Positions 51,840 through 60,486 of a DNA stretch of 64,000 bases are shown in pieces. The notes under the pieces were generated by a model, which had not been told where the DNA came from, made no database searches, and was given only the letters and a program-made list of their open reading frames with translations. Numbering within the stretch: position 1 is the stretch's first letter; every line of letters starts with the position of its first letter. This DNA is from Actinomycetes bacterium (GTDB lineage: Bacteria; Actinomycetota; Acidimicrobiia; Acidimicrobiales; JAAEMS01), in the NCBI GenBank assembly GCA_024225275.1, contig JAAEMS010000146.1, positions 1 through 64,000 of the forward strand, given 5' to 3'. A program made the translations under genes and the position numbers.

Positions 51840-52721
51840 ATGGCGTTCACCCATCCGGAGTACCTCGTCGAGACCGGCTGGCTCGCCGATCATCTCGACG
51901 ATCCGAATGTGCGGATCCTCGATGTCACGGCCATGCTCACCCGCGACCTCGCCAACCGGGCCCGCGAGGAGTGTTTCGATCAAGGCCACATCCCTGGTTC
52001 GGTGTTCTTCGACGTGCCGTCCGGCCAGGGTGTGTTGTCCGACCCCGATGCCGCCCTGCCCTGGATGTGGCCCTCGCCCAGCCGGTTCGAGGCCGTGATG
52101 GGCGAGGCCGGAGTGGCCAACGACACCCGGGTGGTGATCGTGGCCCGGACTCCGCGCGAGGGCCTCGACTCGGGGACGATGTGGTGCACGCGGGCCTGGT
52201 GGACGATGCACCATATGGGCGTCGACTGCGCCATCCTGCGGGGTGGGCTCGAGAAGTGGGAGGCGGAGGGTCGGCCCATGAGCACCGAGGCCACCACCCC
52301 GGCGGCCACGACTTTCACCGCGGGTAGGGGCTGGGAGTCGGCCCGGGCCACCAAAGCCGACGTGTTGGGCGCGGTCGAGTCGGGTGGCGCCTGTGTGATC
52401 GACGCCCTGCCCGAGTCGAGCTTCGACGGCACCGACCCCGGCTATGGGCCCCGCGGCGGTCACATCACCGGGGCAACCAATCTTCCGTTCCGGTCCCTCG
52501 TCGACGGCGAGACGGCAAACTTCCCCGATGCCGAAGAGCTGCGCGCTCGCCTCGCGGCCAGCCGGCTACTCGATCAGGACCGGGTCATCACCTACTGCGG
52601 CGGGGCCATCGCCGCCACCGTCGATGGGTTCGTGCTGGCTCTGTTCGGGCACCCCAACGTGGCGGTCTACGACGGCAGCCTCATGGAGTGGTCGGCCGAT
52701 GAATCCCTGCCCATGACCTGA
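51840..52721 (+). CDS. Thiosulfate/3-mercaptopyruvate sulfurtransferase, two rhodanese domains
   Basis: The 293-residue protein has an inactive N-terminal rhodanese domain (LVETGWLADHLDDPNVRILDV; QGHIPGSVFFDV) and an active C-terminal domain with RGGHITGATNLPF and the active-site loop VITYCGGAIAAT. Its catalytic Cys is a normal TGC, in contrast to the selenoprotein rhodanese at 13747. It moves sulfur from thiosulfate or mercaptopyruvate to a thiophilic acceptor. The loop CGGAIA lacks the usual Arg at position 2-6 of TST, nearer to the mercaptopyruvate type, but this is tentative. Confidence 0.9.
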   Translation: MAFTHPEYLVETGWLADHLDDPNVRILDVTAMLTRDLANRAREECFDQGHIPGSVFFDVPSGQGVLSDPDAALPWMWPSPSRFEAVMGEAGVANDTRVVIVARTPREGLDSGTMWCTRAWWTMHHMGVDCAILRGGLEKWEAEGRPMSTEATTPAATTFTAGRGWESARATKADVLGAVESGGACVIDALPESSFDGTDPGYGPRGGHITGATNLPFRSLVDGETANFPDAEELRARLAASRLLDQDRVITYCGGAIAATVDGFVLALFGHPNVAVYDGSLMEWSADESLPMT

Positions 52722-52741
52722 AGCGGTTCCGCTGAACCGCT
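52722..52741. repeat. Palindrome AGCGGTTCCGCTGAACCGCT (copy 3 of 3)
   Basis: Perfect 8-bp arms AGCGGTTC/GAACCGCT around CGCT start on the base after the sulfurtransferase stop. It shares the GGTTCCGC...GAACC core with 11459 and 39843, and lies between two convergent genes where it could terminate both. Confidence 0.65.
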
Positions 52742-52744
52742 GGA

Positions 52745-53194
52745 TCAGGCCTGTTTGGGTGGGGTCGGAGCGGCGACGACGCTGAACGCCCGCGACCAGT
52801 GGGCGAGGCTCGTGCCGTCGACCGATATTCGCCATTCGTAGCGGGCGCCGTTCTCGAGAGGTAGGCCGTTCACGTTGAGGGTGGTCACCAGGCCGGTGAC
52901 CGGAGCACCGATGGGGTGACCGGGCGGGCGTCCGGCTTCCATGGGCCTGACCAGCCTCACCGGGTTGCCGCGCGGGGCCACGGGGTGCCCGTCGCTGTCG
53001 AGCAGCTCCACCACCACCTCCATCCGCCGGTTGGTCATGTCCCAGGGAACCTCGATGATCACAGCCACGGCATGAGGGGCACCGGGCCTGGTGATGGTCC
53101 AACAGCCCCCGTTCAGGTAGAGCTTGCCGCCCGCGACGTCAGCGTGATCGGCCAACAGCACCTGAACGTCGAGTTGGTGCAGGTCTTCGGTCAC
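52745..53194 (-). CDS. Conserved protein of unknown function (DUF6941-like)
   Basis: The 149-residue protein starts with QVLLADHADVAGGKLYLNGGCW, then AVAVIIEVPWDMTNRRMEVVVELLDSDGHPV, a beta-rich pattern that I recognise from the DUF6941 family (part C2-like or sandwich fold). Most of the protein is beta strands. No catalytic residues are evident. It stands between the sulfurtransferase and manA genes on the minus strand, starting 20 bp below the manA stop. Start is GTG at 53194. Confidence 0.65.
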   Translation of the reverse strand: MTEDLHQLDVQVLLADHADVAGGKLYLNGGCWTITRPGAPHAVAVIIEVPWDMTNRRMEVVVELLDSDGHPVAPRGNPVRLVRPMEAGRPPGHPIGAPVTGLVTTLNVNGLPLENGARYEWRISVDGTSLAHWSRAFSVVAAPTPPKQA

Positions 53195-53214
53195 AGGTGA
53201 TCCTCGGTTGGGGG

Positions 53215-54387
53215 TCAGAGATGGCCGACGGTGGCCCGGAACAGGATGCCCGAGCCGGAAGCGGAACAGTCGCCGCCCGAAGCCGGCACCCAGGCCGACT
53301 CGCCCGGGCCAAGGGTGGCGGCGGTCTGACCCTGAACGATCTTGATGTGACCCTGGGTGGCGATGACGATCTCGGGCCCGCTGACGGAGAATCCTGATTC
53401 TCCATCGATCTCGAGACGGCTCAGGCTGAACTCGGAGACCGGGCTGTTGAAGGTGTGAGCCGCTCCGTTGGCCTGTTGAACCAGCGGATCGATCGGTGTG
53501 CAGTCGACCACCGACAAGAGCTCGTCGATGTCGATGTGCTTGGGGGTGAGGCCTCCTCGCACCACATTGTCGCTGTTGGCCATCAGCTCGATGCCGGCTC
53601 CCTCGAGATAGGCGTGGAGGTTGCCGGCTCCCAGGAAGACGGCCTGGTTGGGCTCGAGGGAGACATGGTTGAGCAACAGCGCCACCACCACTCCCACGTC
53701 GCCGGGGTGAAGGGCCGCGATCTGGGCTGTCCAGTCCAGGGCGGCATCGAATTGTCCTCCCCGAGGAGCGGATTCGGCGGCGGCGACGGCGGCGGCCGCG
53801 AGATCGGCACCTTGGCTGGCCGGTGATTGCACCAGCCAGGCCAGGGTGGTGGCCAGAATCTCAGCCTCGGTGCCTGGGCCCGCCAGGCGCTCACCCACTT
53901 CGTCCAGCCCCGACCCGTCGAGTAGAGCGAAGAGCTCCCGCGTGGCTGCCAGGGGTCGGAATCCGCACTTGGCCTGGAAAGGGGTCAGGGCGCAGATCAG
54001 TTCGGGCTTGTGGTTGGGATCGCGGTAGGTGCGGGTGGGGCTGTCGAGAGCGATGCCTTGCCGGTTCTCGCGGTCGAATCCGGTGCGCGCCTGTTGGGCC
54101 GACGGGTGGCCTTGAATCGAGAGGGGTTGGGCGGCGGCCAGCACCTTGGCCAGGAAGGGAAGCTCGCCGAACCGTTCCGCCGTCTCGACCCCGAGGGCGG
54201 CCAGGGGATCAGATGCGATGGCGTCGGCCAGAGACCGGCCGTCGTCGAGGATGCTGGGGGCCGACGGGTGGGTCCCCAGCCAGAGCTCGGCTTCGGGGTC
54301 GCCGGTGACGGGGCGTGATTGGAGCTCGGCGATGAATCGCCGATCACCCCACGCGTAGTTCTGGATGGTGCCGGTCAGCCTCTGCAT
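53215..54387 (-). CDS. manA: Mannose-6-phosphate isomerase, class I
   Basis: The 390-residue zinc enzyme shows PMI motifs: TGTIQNYAWGDRRFIAELQ-type N terminus (segment 4-18), FLAKVLAAAQPLSIQGHPS with metal His/Gln, HKPELICALTPFQAKCGFRPL and the later FLGAGNLHAYLEGAGIELMANSDNVVRGGLTPKHID, cited by its start FLGAGNLHAY. It interconverts mannose-6-phosphate and fructose-6-phosphate for cell-wall glycan and mannolipid precursors. Length is normal and all metal ligands are present. It is the upstream neighbour of the DUF6941-like gene. Confidence 0.94.
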   Translation of the reverse strand: MQRLTGTIQNYAWGDRRFIAELQSRPVTGDPEAELWLGTHPSAPSILDDGRSLADAIASDPLAALGVETAERFGELPFLAKVLAAAQPLSIQGHPSAQQARTGFDRENRQGIALDSPTRTYRDPNHKPELICALTPFQAKCGFRPLAATRELFALLDGSGLDEVGERLAGPGTEAEILATTLAWLVQSPASQGADLAAAAVAAAESAPRGGQFDAALDWTAQIAALHPGDVGVVVALLLNHVSLEPNQAVFLGAGNLHAYLEGAGIELMANSDNVVRGGLTPKHIDIDELLSVVDCTPIDPLVQQANGAAHTFNSPVSEFSLSRLEIDGESGFSVSGPEIVIATQGHIKIVQGQTAATLGPGESAWVPASGGDCSASGSGILFRATVGHL

Positions 54388-54408
54388 ACACCATCCATAA
54401 CTATCGGG

Positions 54409-55665
54409 TCAGTCCCCGTGCCACTCGATGCCGCCGGTCCCCGCCTGGCGTTGCATCTCGACCTGGCCCATCGTGAACTTGGCCAACTGGTTCATGTGCA
54501 CCTCGTCGGGGCCGTCGGCGATACGCATCAGCCGGCCGGTGACATACATGTCGGCGATGGGGGTATCGCCGCTCACACCCTTACCCCCGAAGATCTGCAT
54601 GGCCCGTTCGGCCACATCGTGGGCCAGCTTGGGGCCGATGATCTTCACCATCGAGATGTAGTCCCGGGCTCCCTTCGCCCCCGACTTGTCCATCTCGGCT
54701 GCCGCCTTCAGCACCAGGAGCCGAGCCTGCTCGATGGAGCATCGGGCCCGAGCGATGTCCTGGCGGACCGATGAACGCTCGCTGATCTTGCGGCCGAAGG
54801 GCTCCCGCTGGTCGGCGCGGGCGCACATCAGGTCGAGCATGCGTTGGGCCATACCCACATTGGTCATCGCGTACTGGAAGCGGCCGGGACCCAAACGCCC
54901 CTGAGCAATGGTGAAGCCTTCACCTTCGCCCAGAATGATGTTGTCGACCGGCACCCGTACGTCGGTGTACTTCAGTTCGCCGTGGCCGGAGGGGGAGTGG
55001 TAGTTCCCGAACACCTCGACCGCCCTGACCACCTCGAGCCCCGGGGTGTCCTTGGGGACGAGCACCATCGAGTGTTGACGGTGGCGAGGGGCGCCGGGGT
55101 CGGTCACCCCCATCGTGATCAGGATCTCGTTGAGGGGGTGCATGATGTTGCTGCTCCACCACTTGCGACCGTTCAGCACCCATTCGTTGCCGTCGCGTTC
55201 GATGGTCAGCTGCATGTTGGTGGCGTCGGAGGAGGCCACCTGGGGTTCGGTCATGGCGTAGGTCGAACGGATGCGCCCTTCGAGGAGGGGCCGCAGCCAT
55301 TGATCCTGCTGCTCGGCGGAACCGAAGCGGGCCAGGACCTCCATGTTCCCCCGGTCGGGGGCCGAGCAGTTGAACACCTCGAAGCTCCACGGCACGCGGC
55401 CCATGACCTCGGCCAATGGGGCGAACTCGAGGTTGGTGAACCCGGGGCTCCACTCGCCGTACTCGGCCGGCAGGAACCAGTTCCAGATGCCCGCCTCGCG
55501 GGCCTTGTCCTTCAGGGCTTCGACGACGGGCGGTTGTTTCCAGAGGTTGTCGGAGTTCATAACGAAATCGTGGTGTTCTCGCTCGGCCGGGTAGACGTTC
55601 TCGTCCATGAAGGCTTCGAGTCGTTCCTTGGCCTCGAGCACCTTTGGGCTGTAGTCGAAGTCCAT
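54409..55665 (-). CDS. Acyl-CoA dehydrogenase (ACAD10/11-like)
   Basis: The 418-residue flavoenzyme begins MDFDYSPKVLEAKERLEAFM. It has AMTEPQVASSDATNMQLTI, WVLNGRKWWSSNIMHPLN, the GEGFTIAQGRLGPGRFQYAM segment and the C-terminal RMADGPDEVHM-like motif (RIADGPDEVHMNQLA). The long insert and this C-terminal motif are typical of the branched/long or 4-hydroxy acid ACAD10/11 group. The start at 55665 follows a GGGGGA site. It would make enoyl-CoA from a long or modified acyl-CoA. Confidence 0.92.
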   Translation of the reverse strand: MDFDYSPKVLEAKERLEAFMDENVYPAEREHHDFVMNSDNLWKQPPVVEALKDKAREAGIWNWFLPAEYGEWSPGFTNLEFAPLAEVMGRVPWSFEVFNCSAPDRGNMEVLARFGSAEQQDQWLRPLLEGRIRSTYAMTEPQVASSDATNMQLTIERDGNEWVLNGRKWWSSNIMHPLNEILITMGVTDPGAPRHRQHSMVLVPKDTPGLEVVRAVEVFGNYHSPSGHGELKYTDVRVPVDNIILGEGEGFTIAQGRLGPGRFQYAMTNVGMAQRMLDLMCARADQREPFGRKISERSSVRQDIARARCSIEQARLLVLKAAAEMDKSGAKGARDYISMVKIIGPKLAHDVAERAMQIFGGKGVSGDTPIADMYVTGRLMRIADGPDEVHMNQLAKFTMGQVEMQRQAGTGGIEWHGD

Positions 55666-55711
55666 GAGTCCCCCTGTTGTCGATCTCACAGGGATTGTCG
55701 CGCGACCTGAG

Positions 55712-57406
55712 CTACTTCGCTGGGGTGTACCGGGGCTGCCACCTGAACTGTTCGATGGCGGCCGCGATCTCGGCGTCGGTCTGGGGTGGGGCCAGTCCTT
55801 CGTCGATGGCGGCCCGGGCCACGGCCCGCGCTACATGGGTGGCGACCTCGGAGGCCTGCTCGATCGGGGGTAGTAGGCGCCGGGATTCCCCGGCCCCCAT
55901 CCGGTCGGTCTCTCGCTCGCGGGGGGTGGGGTCGATGGCCAGGTCGCCGATGGCAGCGGCGGCTGCGGTGAGCATCATGTCGGACACGATTCGGGCGCCG
56001 GCAACCACGGTGCCCAGCCCGACACCGGGGAAGACATAGACGTTGTTGACCTGGGAGATGTGGTGCCGCTCGGTGCCCCGCACGACCGGTTCGAAGGGGC
56101 TGCCGGTGCCGATGACGGCCCGACCCTCGGTCCAGGCGACGATGTCGGTGGGGATGGCCTCGGCTCTCGGGGTGGGGTTCGACAGGGGCAGGACGATGGG
56201 GCGCTCGACCCCGGCGGCCTGGGCTCGCACCACGGCCTCGGTGAACAGGCCCGGTTGGCCGGTGACCCCGACCAGAGCGTGGGGGTGGGTGTTCTGGACC
56301 ACCTCGAGCAGATCGATCTCACCGTCGCCGTTCTCGTCCCACGACGCCACTTCGGACCAAGGACGGGCGAACGGCTTCTGGAAGGGCAACAGATTGGAGG
56401 CCTGGTCGTGGAGCAGGCCGTCGCGGTCTACCAGCCAGCAGCGGTCACGGGCCTCGGCCTCGGTGAGGCCGGCGTCCAGGAGGGCCCGCACGATCTGTTC
56501 ACCAATACCGGTTCCGGCTGAACCGGCACCCACGATCACCACCCTCATCTCGCTCAGGGGGACATCGGTGATGCGCAGCCCGGCGACGATCGAAGCGAGG
56601 GTGACTGCTGCGGTGCCCTGGATGTCGTCGTTGAACGAGCAGATCGTGTCGCGGTGGCGGTCGAGCAGTCGGGTGGCATTGGCCTGAGCGAAGTCCTCCC
56701 ACTGGAGCAGGGCGTTGGGGCAGCGCCGGTGGAAGGCGTCGATGAACGCGTCGACCAGCTCGTCGTAGTCCTCGCCGCGGATTCGCTGGTGACGCCAACC
56801 CAGGTAGAGGGGATCGGAGAGGAGGGCCTCGTTGTTGGTGCCCATGTCGAGGAAGACCGGGAGGCAGCGGGCCGGGTCGATGCCGCCGGCGGCGGTGTAG
56901 AGGGCGAGCTTGCCGATGGGTATCCCCATCCCGCCGACACCGAGGTCACCCAGACCCAGGATGCGCTCGCCGTCGGTGACCACGGCCACGTCGATCTCTC
57001 GATCACCCACCGCGTTGTCGAGCAGCTCGGCTACCCGATCACGCTGGGGCCACGACAGGAAGAGGCCGTGCTCACACCGATAGATCCGCGACCACTGCTG
57101 ACAGGCCACCCCCACGGTCGGGGTGTAGATGATGGGGATCAGAGCCTCGAGGTCCTGGGCCAGGAAGGCGTAGAACTGCACCGAATTGCGTTCCTCGAGG
57201 GCCCGGAGGAACACATGGCGTTCGAGGTCGGTGGTCTTGGCCCCGTACTCGACCCAGAGCCGTTCGACCTGCTGATCGAGGGTCTCGACGACGGGAGGCA
57301 GGAGGCCGTGAAGGCCGAGCTCGTCGCGCTCGTCGGCGGTGAACGCTGTGCTCTTGCTCAGATGTCGTTTGGCGAGCAGTTCTCTTCCGGACAAGGGCGA
57401 AGCCAT
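55712..57406 (-). CDS. NAD-type malic enzyme
   Basis: The 564-residue protein has the malic enzyme signatures: YTPTVGVACQQWSRIYR near residue 95, GIPIGKLALYTAAGGIDPARCLPVFLDMGTNNEALL at about 155-190 (segments only), QWEDFAQANATRLLDR, CSFNDDIQGTAAVTLA, and the NAD-binding VGAGSAGTGIGEQIV near 295. Length and these motifs match the large MaeA/SfcA type. It oxidatively decarboxylates malate to pyruvate. The Tyr of YTPTVG and catalytic Lys of the GKLALY region are present. Confidence 0.94.
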   Translation of the reverse strand: MASPLSGRELLAKRHLSKSTAFTADERDELGLHGLLPPVVETLDQQVERLWVEYGAKTTDLERHVFLRALEERNSVQFYAFLAQDLEALIPIIYTPTVGVACQQWSRIYRCEHGLFLSWPQRDRVAELLDNAVGDREIDVAVVTDGERILGLGDLGVGGMGIPIGKLALYTAAGGIDPARCLPVFLDMGTNNEALLSDPLYLGWRHQRIRGEDYDELVDAFIDAFHRRCPNALLQWEDFAQANATRLLDRHRDTICSFNDDIQGTAAVTLASIVAGLRITDVPLSEMRVVIVGAGSAGTGIGEQIVRALLDAGLTEAEARDRCWLVDRDGLLHDQASNLLPFQKPFARPWSEVASWDENGDGEIDLLEVVQNTHPHALVGVTGQPGLFTEAVVRAQAAGVERPIVLPLSNPTPRAEAIPTDIVAWTEGRAVIGTGSPFEPVVRGTERHHISQVNNVYVFPGVGLGTVVAGARIVSDMMLTAAAAAIGDLAIDPTPRERETDRMGAGESRRLLPPIEQASEVATHVARAVARAAIDEGLAPPQTDAEIAAAIEQFRWQPRYTPAK

Positions 57407-57565
57407 GACTCAGGGTCTTTCTGGCGGGACTTCGTGACGGGCGACACGCCCACCGAGGCCGAGCATCATCTCCAGAACATCGGCCAGTCGTCCCTGATCA
57501 GAACCACCGGGGCCGGATTCGTGCCGGTCCGGGCGCAGTGGCCTCCGCCCTCCAGCCCTGATCAG

Positions 57566-58387
57566 TCAGCCCACGAACATGCCTCCGGCCGGGAACAGGA
57601 TCTGGCCGGTCATGTACGACGACTCGTTGCTCGACAGGAACAGGGCGGTATTGGCTATCTCGGCGGGTTCGCCCAGCCGGCCCATGGGAGTCATCGCGTG
57701 CATCCACGCCATGCCCTCGTTGGTCTCGCGGCCCCGGGCGGTCATCGGGGTCTCGATGAAGCCTGGCCCGATGGCGTTCACCCTCACTCCCTGATCGGCC
57801 ATCTCGAGGGCGAAGGCCTTGGTCAGCATCCAGACACCGGCCTTCGAGACGCAGTAGTCGACGCCGCCGCGGAGCGGAACCTTCGCCGCCGCTGACGCGA
57901 TATTGACGATGGTGCCGCCCTCGCCCGACTCGATCATGGCCCGGGCGGCCAGCTGGTTGGCCAGCATCACACCGGTGAGGTTGACATCCATCACCCGCTT
58001 CCAGTCGTCGACCGACTGGTCGAGCAGCTGGTTGTCGGAGCGGGCCCGCTGTTCGCCGCTGACATAGCCGGCGTGGGCCAGGCCGGCCGCGGCAACCACG
58101 GCGTCGATCCGGCCGTACTTGTCGAGCGCGGTCCGGATCATGGTCTCGTTGTCGGTGGGATCGGGGGCGTCGAGCCGCACGGCATGGGCCGTTCCCCCGT
58201 CACCCTCGATGTCGGCTGCCGTCTCACCCCCTCCCTCGAGATCGATGTCGGCGATCACCACCGACGCCCCCTCGGCAGCAAAGCGGGTGGCGCAGGCCCG
58301 TCCGATCCCGCTGGCGCCGCCGGTGATGACGGCGACCTTCCCCTCCAGAGCACGGCCTTGTGGAGCCCGGCCTTCGTTCTGTCCCAT
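57566..58387 (-). CDS. Short-chain dehydrogenase/reductase (SDR)
   Basis: The 273-residue SDR has TGGASGIGRACATRF near residue 25, the AAGLAHAG segment, the catalytic Ser in NIASAAAKVP and YCVSKAG (YxxxK), then VRVNAIGPGFIETPM. A 15-20-residue insert (RARSDNQLLDQSVDDWKRVM region) separates helices. AGGGGACACC precedes the ATG at 58387. It lies downstream of the CoA-transferase gene on the same strand, 33 bp past its stop. Substrate unknown. Confidence 0.92.
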   Translation of the reverse strand: MGQNEGRAPQGRALEGKVAVITGGASGIGRACATRFAAEGASVVIADIDLEGGGETAADIEGDGGTAHAVRLDAPDPTDNETMIRTALDKYGRIDAVVAAAGLAHAGYVSGEQRARSDNQLLDQSVDDWKRVMDVNLTGVMLANQLAARAMIESGEGGTIVNIASAAAKVPLRGGVDYCVSKAGVWMLTKAFALEMADQGVRVNAIGPGFIETPMTARGRETNEGMAWMHAMTPMGRLGEPAEIANTALFLSSNESSYMTGQILFPAGGMFVG

Positions 58388-58420
58388 GGTGTCCCCTCGG
58401 TTGTCGGGGCCCAGCATGGC

Positions 58421-59710
58421 TCAGGAACCGACGCCCTGGGCTGCGTGTGAGCCGGGAAGGGTGCGGGCGACCACGCCGTCGTCGACCAGACGGTCGATGA
58501 CCTCGTCCTCGTAGCCCAGGTGGCGGAGCAGCTCGTCGGTGTGAACCCCGAAACCGGCGGTGTCGGTGGCGGCCTCGTAGTCGACCCCGGAGAACCGGAC
58601 CGGGGGCGCAGGCATCGTGGTGGGCCCGAGCCGAGGATGGTTGAACTGGTGGAGCAGCCCGGCCGCAAGAAGGTCGGGGTCGGCCATGGCCTCTTCGAGG
58701 AAGTTGATGCGGGCGCAGGGGATCCCGGCTTCACGCAGCGCCTCGATCAATCCCGCAACCTCGCGGCCGGCCACCATGGCGGCCACCAGATCGGCTGTCT
58801 CACCGACCGTCATGCCCTGGAGGTTGGCGGGCCCTTCGAGCTGGTCGGGATCCAAACCCAGGACTTCGAGCATCCGGCGACCGTTGGCGGCCACCGCGCC
58901 AACCGCGATCTCACCGTCGGCTGCCGCGTAGCAGTTGTAGAAGTAGGGCTGGACCCCGATCTGGCCACCACGCCACTCGGCGATCTCGTCGAACGGCTCG
59001 TGGCGGGCTACTCGCTCGGCCAACTCGTCATGCCAGCCGTCTATCCGGTCGAAGCGGTTGGCCCGTCGGTGCTGGGCGGTGAAGCCGGCGTTCATGAGCG
59101 AGGCCGCCACCCGTTGACCCCGGCCGGTGCGGTCGCGGTGGCGGAGGGCGGAAGCGATGGCGAACGCCAACAGGCAACCGGCGGTGTAGTCACAGATCAT
59201 GGTGTCGGACGGCTGGGGTCGACCCTCTTCCCGTCGCCCGATCGATCGCATCAGGCCCGATGCGGCTTGGGCCACGATGTCGACACAGGCCACGTCGGCC
59301 AGGGGACCCTCGTCGCCGAAGCCGTTGATCTCAGCGAAGATCAGGTCCGGGTGCTCGTATTGGAGGGTTTCCCACCCAAGGCCCAGGGTTGAAGCCAATC
59401 CGGGGCGGAGGTTGGTGATGAGCACATCGGCCTCGGCCACCAGCTTCTGCACGATCTCCTGACCCTCGGGGCTCGAAAGTGAACACGGCAGACTGCGCTT
59501 GCCGCGGGCCTTGATGACGTACTGCCGGCCATCGCCGGGAGGTCCGAGAGGGCCGTTGTGGCGGGTGGGCCCGCCGTCGACGGGCTCGATGGACACCACA
59601 TCGGCCCCACCGTGGGCAAACAGCTCAGCCGCGTAGGGGGCGGCGATGTACTGGCCGAGCTCGACGATGCGTAGGTCGGTGAAGAGCTGGCGAGACGGGT
59701 CCTTTGCCAT
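58421..59710 (-). CDS. Family III CoA-transferase (CaiB/BaiF), single domain
   Basis: The 429-residue protein is a standard one-domain CaiB/BaiF transferase: RIVELGQYIAAPYAAELFAHGGADVVSIEP, given as RIVELGQYIAAPYAAELF, and VDIVAQAASGLMRSIGR. MICDYTAGCLLAFAIASAL has the catalytic Asp position. TACCTT ends 6 nt before the ATG at 59710, a leaderless start. Its one-domain form contrasts with the two-domain copies at 8963 and 29445. It is followed by the SDR gene on the same strand. Confidence 0.93.
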   Translation of the reverse strand: MAKDPSRQLFTDLRIVELGQYIAAPYAAELFAHGGADVVSIEPVDGGPTRHNGPLGPPGDGRQYVIKARGKRSLPCSLSSPEGQEIVQKLVAEADVLITNLRPGLASTLGLGWETLQYEHPDLIFAEINGFGDEGPLADVACVDIVAQAASGLMRSIGRREEGRPQPSDTMICDYTAGCLLAFAIASALRHRDRTGRGQRVAASLMNAGFTAQHRRANRFDRIDGWHDELAERVARHEPFDEIAEWRGGQIGVQPYFYNCYAAADGEIAVGAVAANGRRMLEVLGLDPDQLEGPANLQGMTVGETADLVAAMVAGREVAGLIEALREAGIPCARINFLEEAMADPDLLAAGLLHQFNHPRLGPTTMPAPPVRFSGVDYEAATDTAGFGVHTDELLRHLGYEDEVIDRLVDDGVVARTLPGSHAAQGVGS

Positions 59711-59786
59711 CCGGCGAAGGTAGTCCGACGTCTTGGCCGGTGCAGCCCCAGGACCTGATGACACACACGGTCCGACGGGTGCAGGC

Positions 59787-60461
59787 TCAGGTGGGCTGGG
59801 CGTCTGGCCCCATCAGGCTACGAAGGTGGTCAGGGTCGAGCTCGATGAAGAGCGCATCAGCTTCGATGACCACCTCGCCGTCGTAGCGAGCCTCGCCCGT
59901 CATCGACAGCTTGCGGCCCTCACGCCCGCGAAGTCTGGCCCGGTACTCCACCGGTTCGTTGATGGGCACCGGCCCTCGGTATGTCACCCTCAGCCACCCG
60001 GTGAAGGCAATGGTCTGTTCGATGTCGAGAACGAAGCCGAACAGGTCGTCGAAGAGGGCCGCGACGATGCCGCCGTGTGATCGGCCCGGTGCTCCCTCGT
60101 GGGCGGCCCCCAGGGTGACGGTGGTAACTGCGTCGTGGCCATCGACCCGCGGCTCGTAGGGAAGACCGAAAGGGTTGGCGGGCCCGTAGACGGGGCGCAG
60201 AAGCCCCGATGACAGGCTCTCGCCCTGGGCCGGGGGATTGCTGTCGAGGCGCTGCTCCCAGGAGACGAGCAACCGGTCGCGGGGTGGGGTGACCTCGATG
60301 TCGGGGACAGCCATCTCGAGGGTTGCGGCCAAGCGGTGAAGGAGGTCGGGGTCTGGATCGTGCTCGATGACACCATGGCTCACGGCGCGGATGGCGTTGG
60401 CCAGGCGGATGCGGGCCGAGTCGAGCTCGGAGAGCTCCTCGGGGGGCGGATCGACGTTCAT
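59787..60461 (-). CDS. Hotdog-fold thioesterase family protein (PaaI-like)
   Basis: The 224-residue protein has a helical N-terminal ~70 residues and a C-terminal hotdog domain with AAHEGAPGRSHGGIVAALFDDLFG near 125-148 (segment), then TGWLRVTYRGPVPINEPVEYRARL. The HGG-I motif with a following Asp is characteristic of PaaI/YbgC-like acyl-CoA thioesterases. It likely hydrolyses a CoA thioester. It is 25 bp upstream of the CitE-like stop on the same strand. Confidence 0.85.
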   Translation of the reverse strand: MNVDPPPEELSELDSARIRLANAIRAVSHGVIEHDPDPDLLHRLAATLEMAVPDIEVTPPRDRLLVSWEQRLDSNPPAQGESLSSGLLRPVYGPANPFGLPYEPRVDGHDAVTTVTLGAAHEGAPGRSHGGIVAALFDDLFGFVLDIEQTIAFTGWLRVTYRGPVPINEPVEYRARLRGREGRKLSMTGEARYDGEVVIEADALFIELDPDHLRSLMGPDAQPT

Positions 60462-60486
60462 TGCCGGTGCTGGGAGGTGGGAGGGG

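Noticed and set aside
57407-57565. Repeated CTGATCAG words between malic enzyme and SDR genes
   Set aside because: Only two short copies, no larger repeat or coding potential; likely chance.
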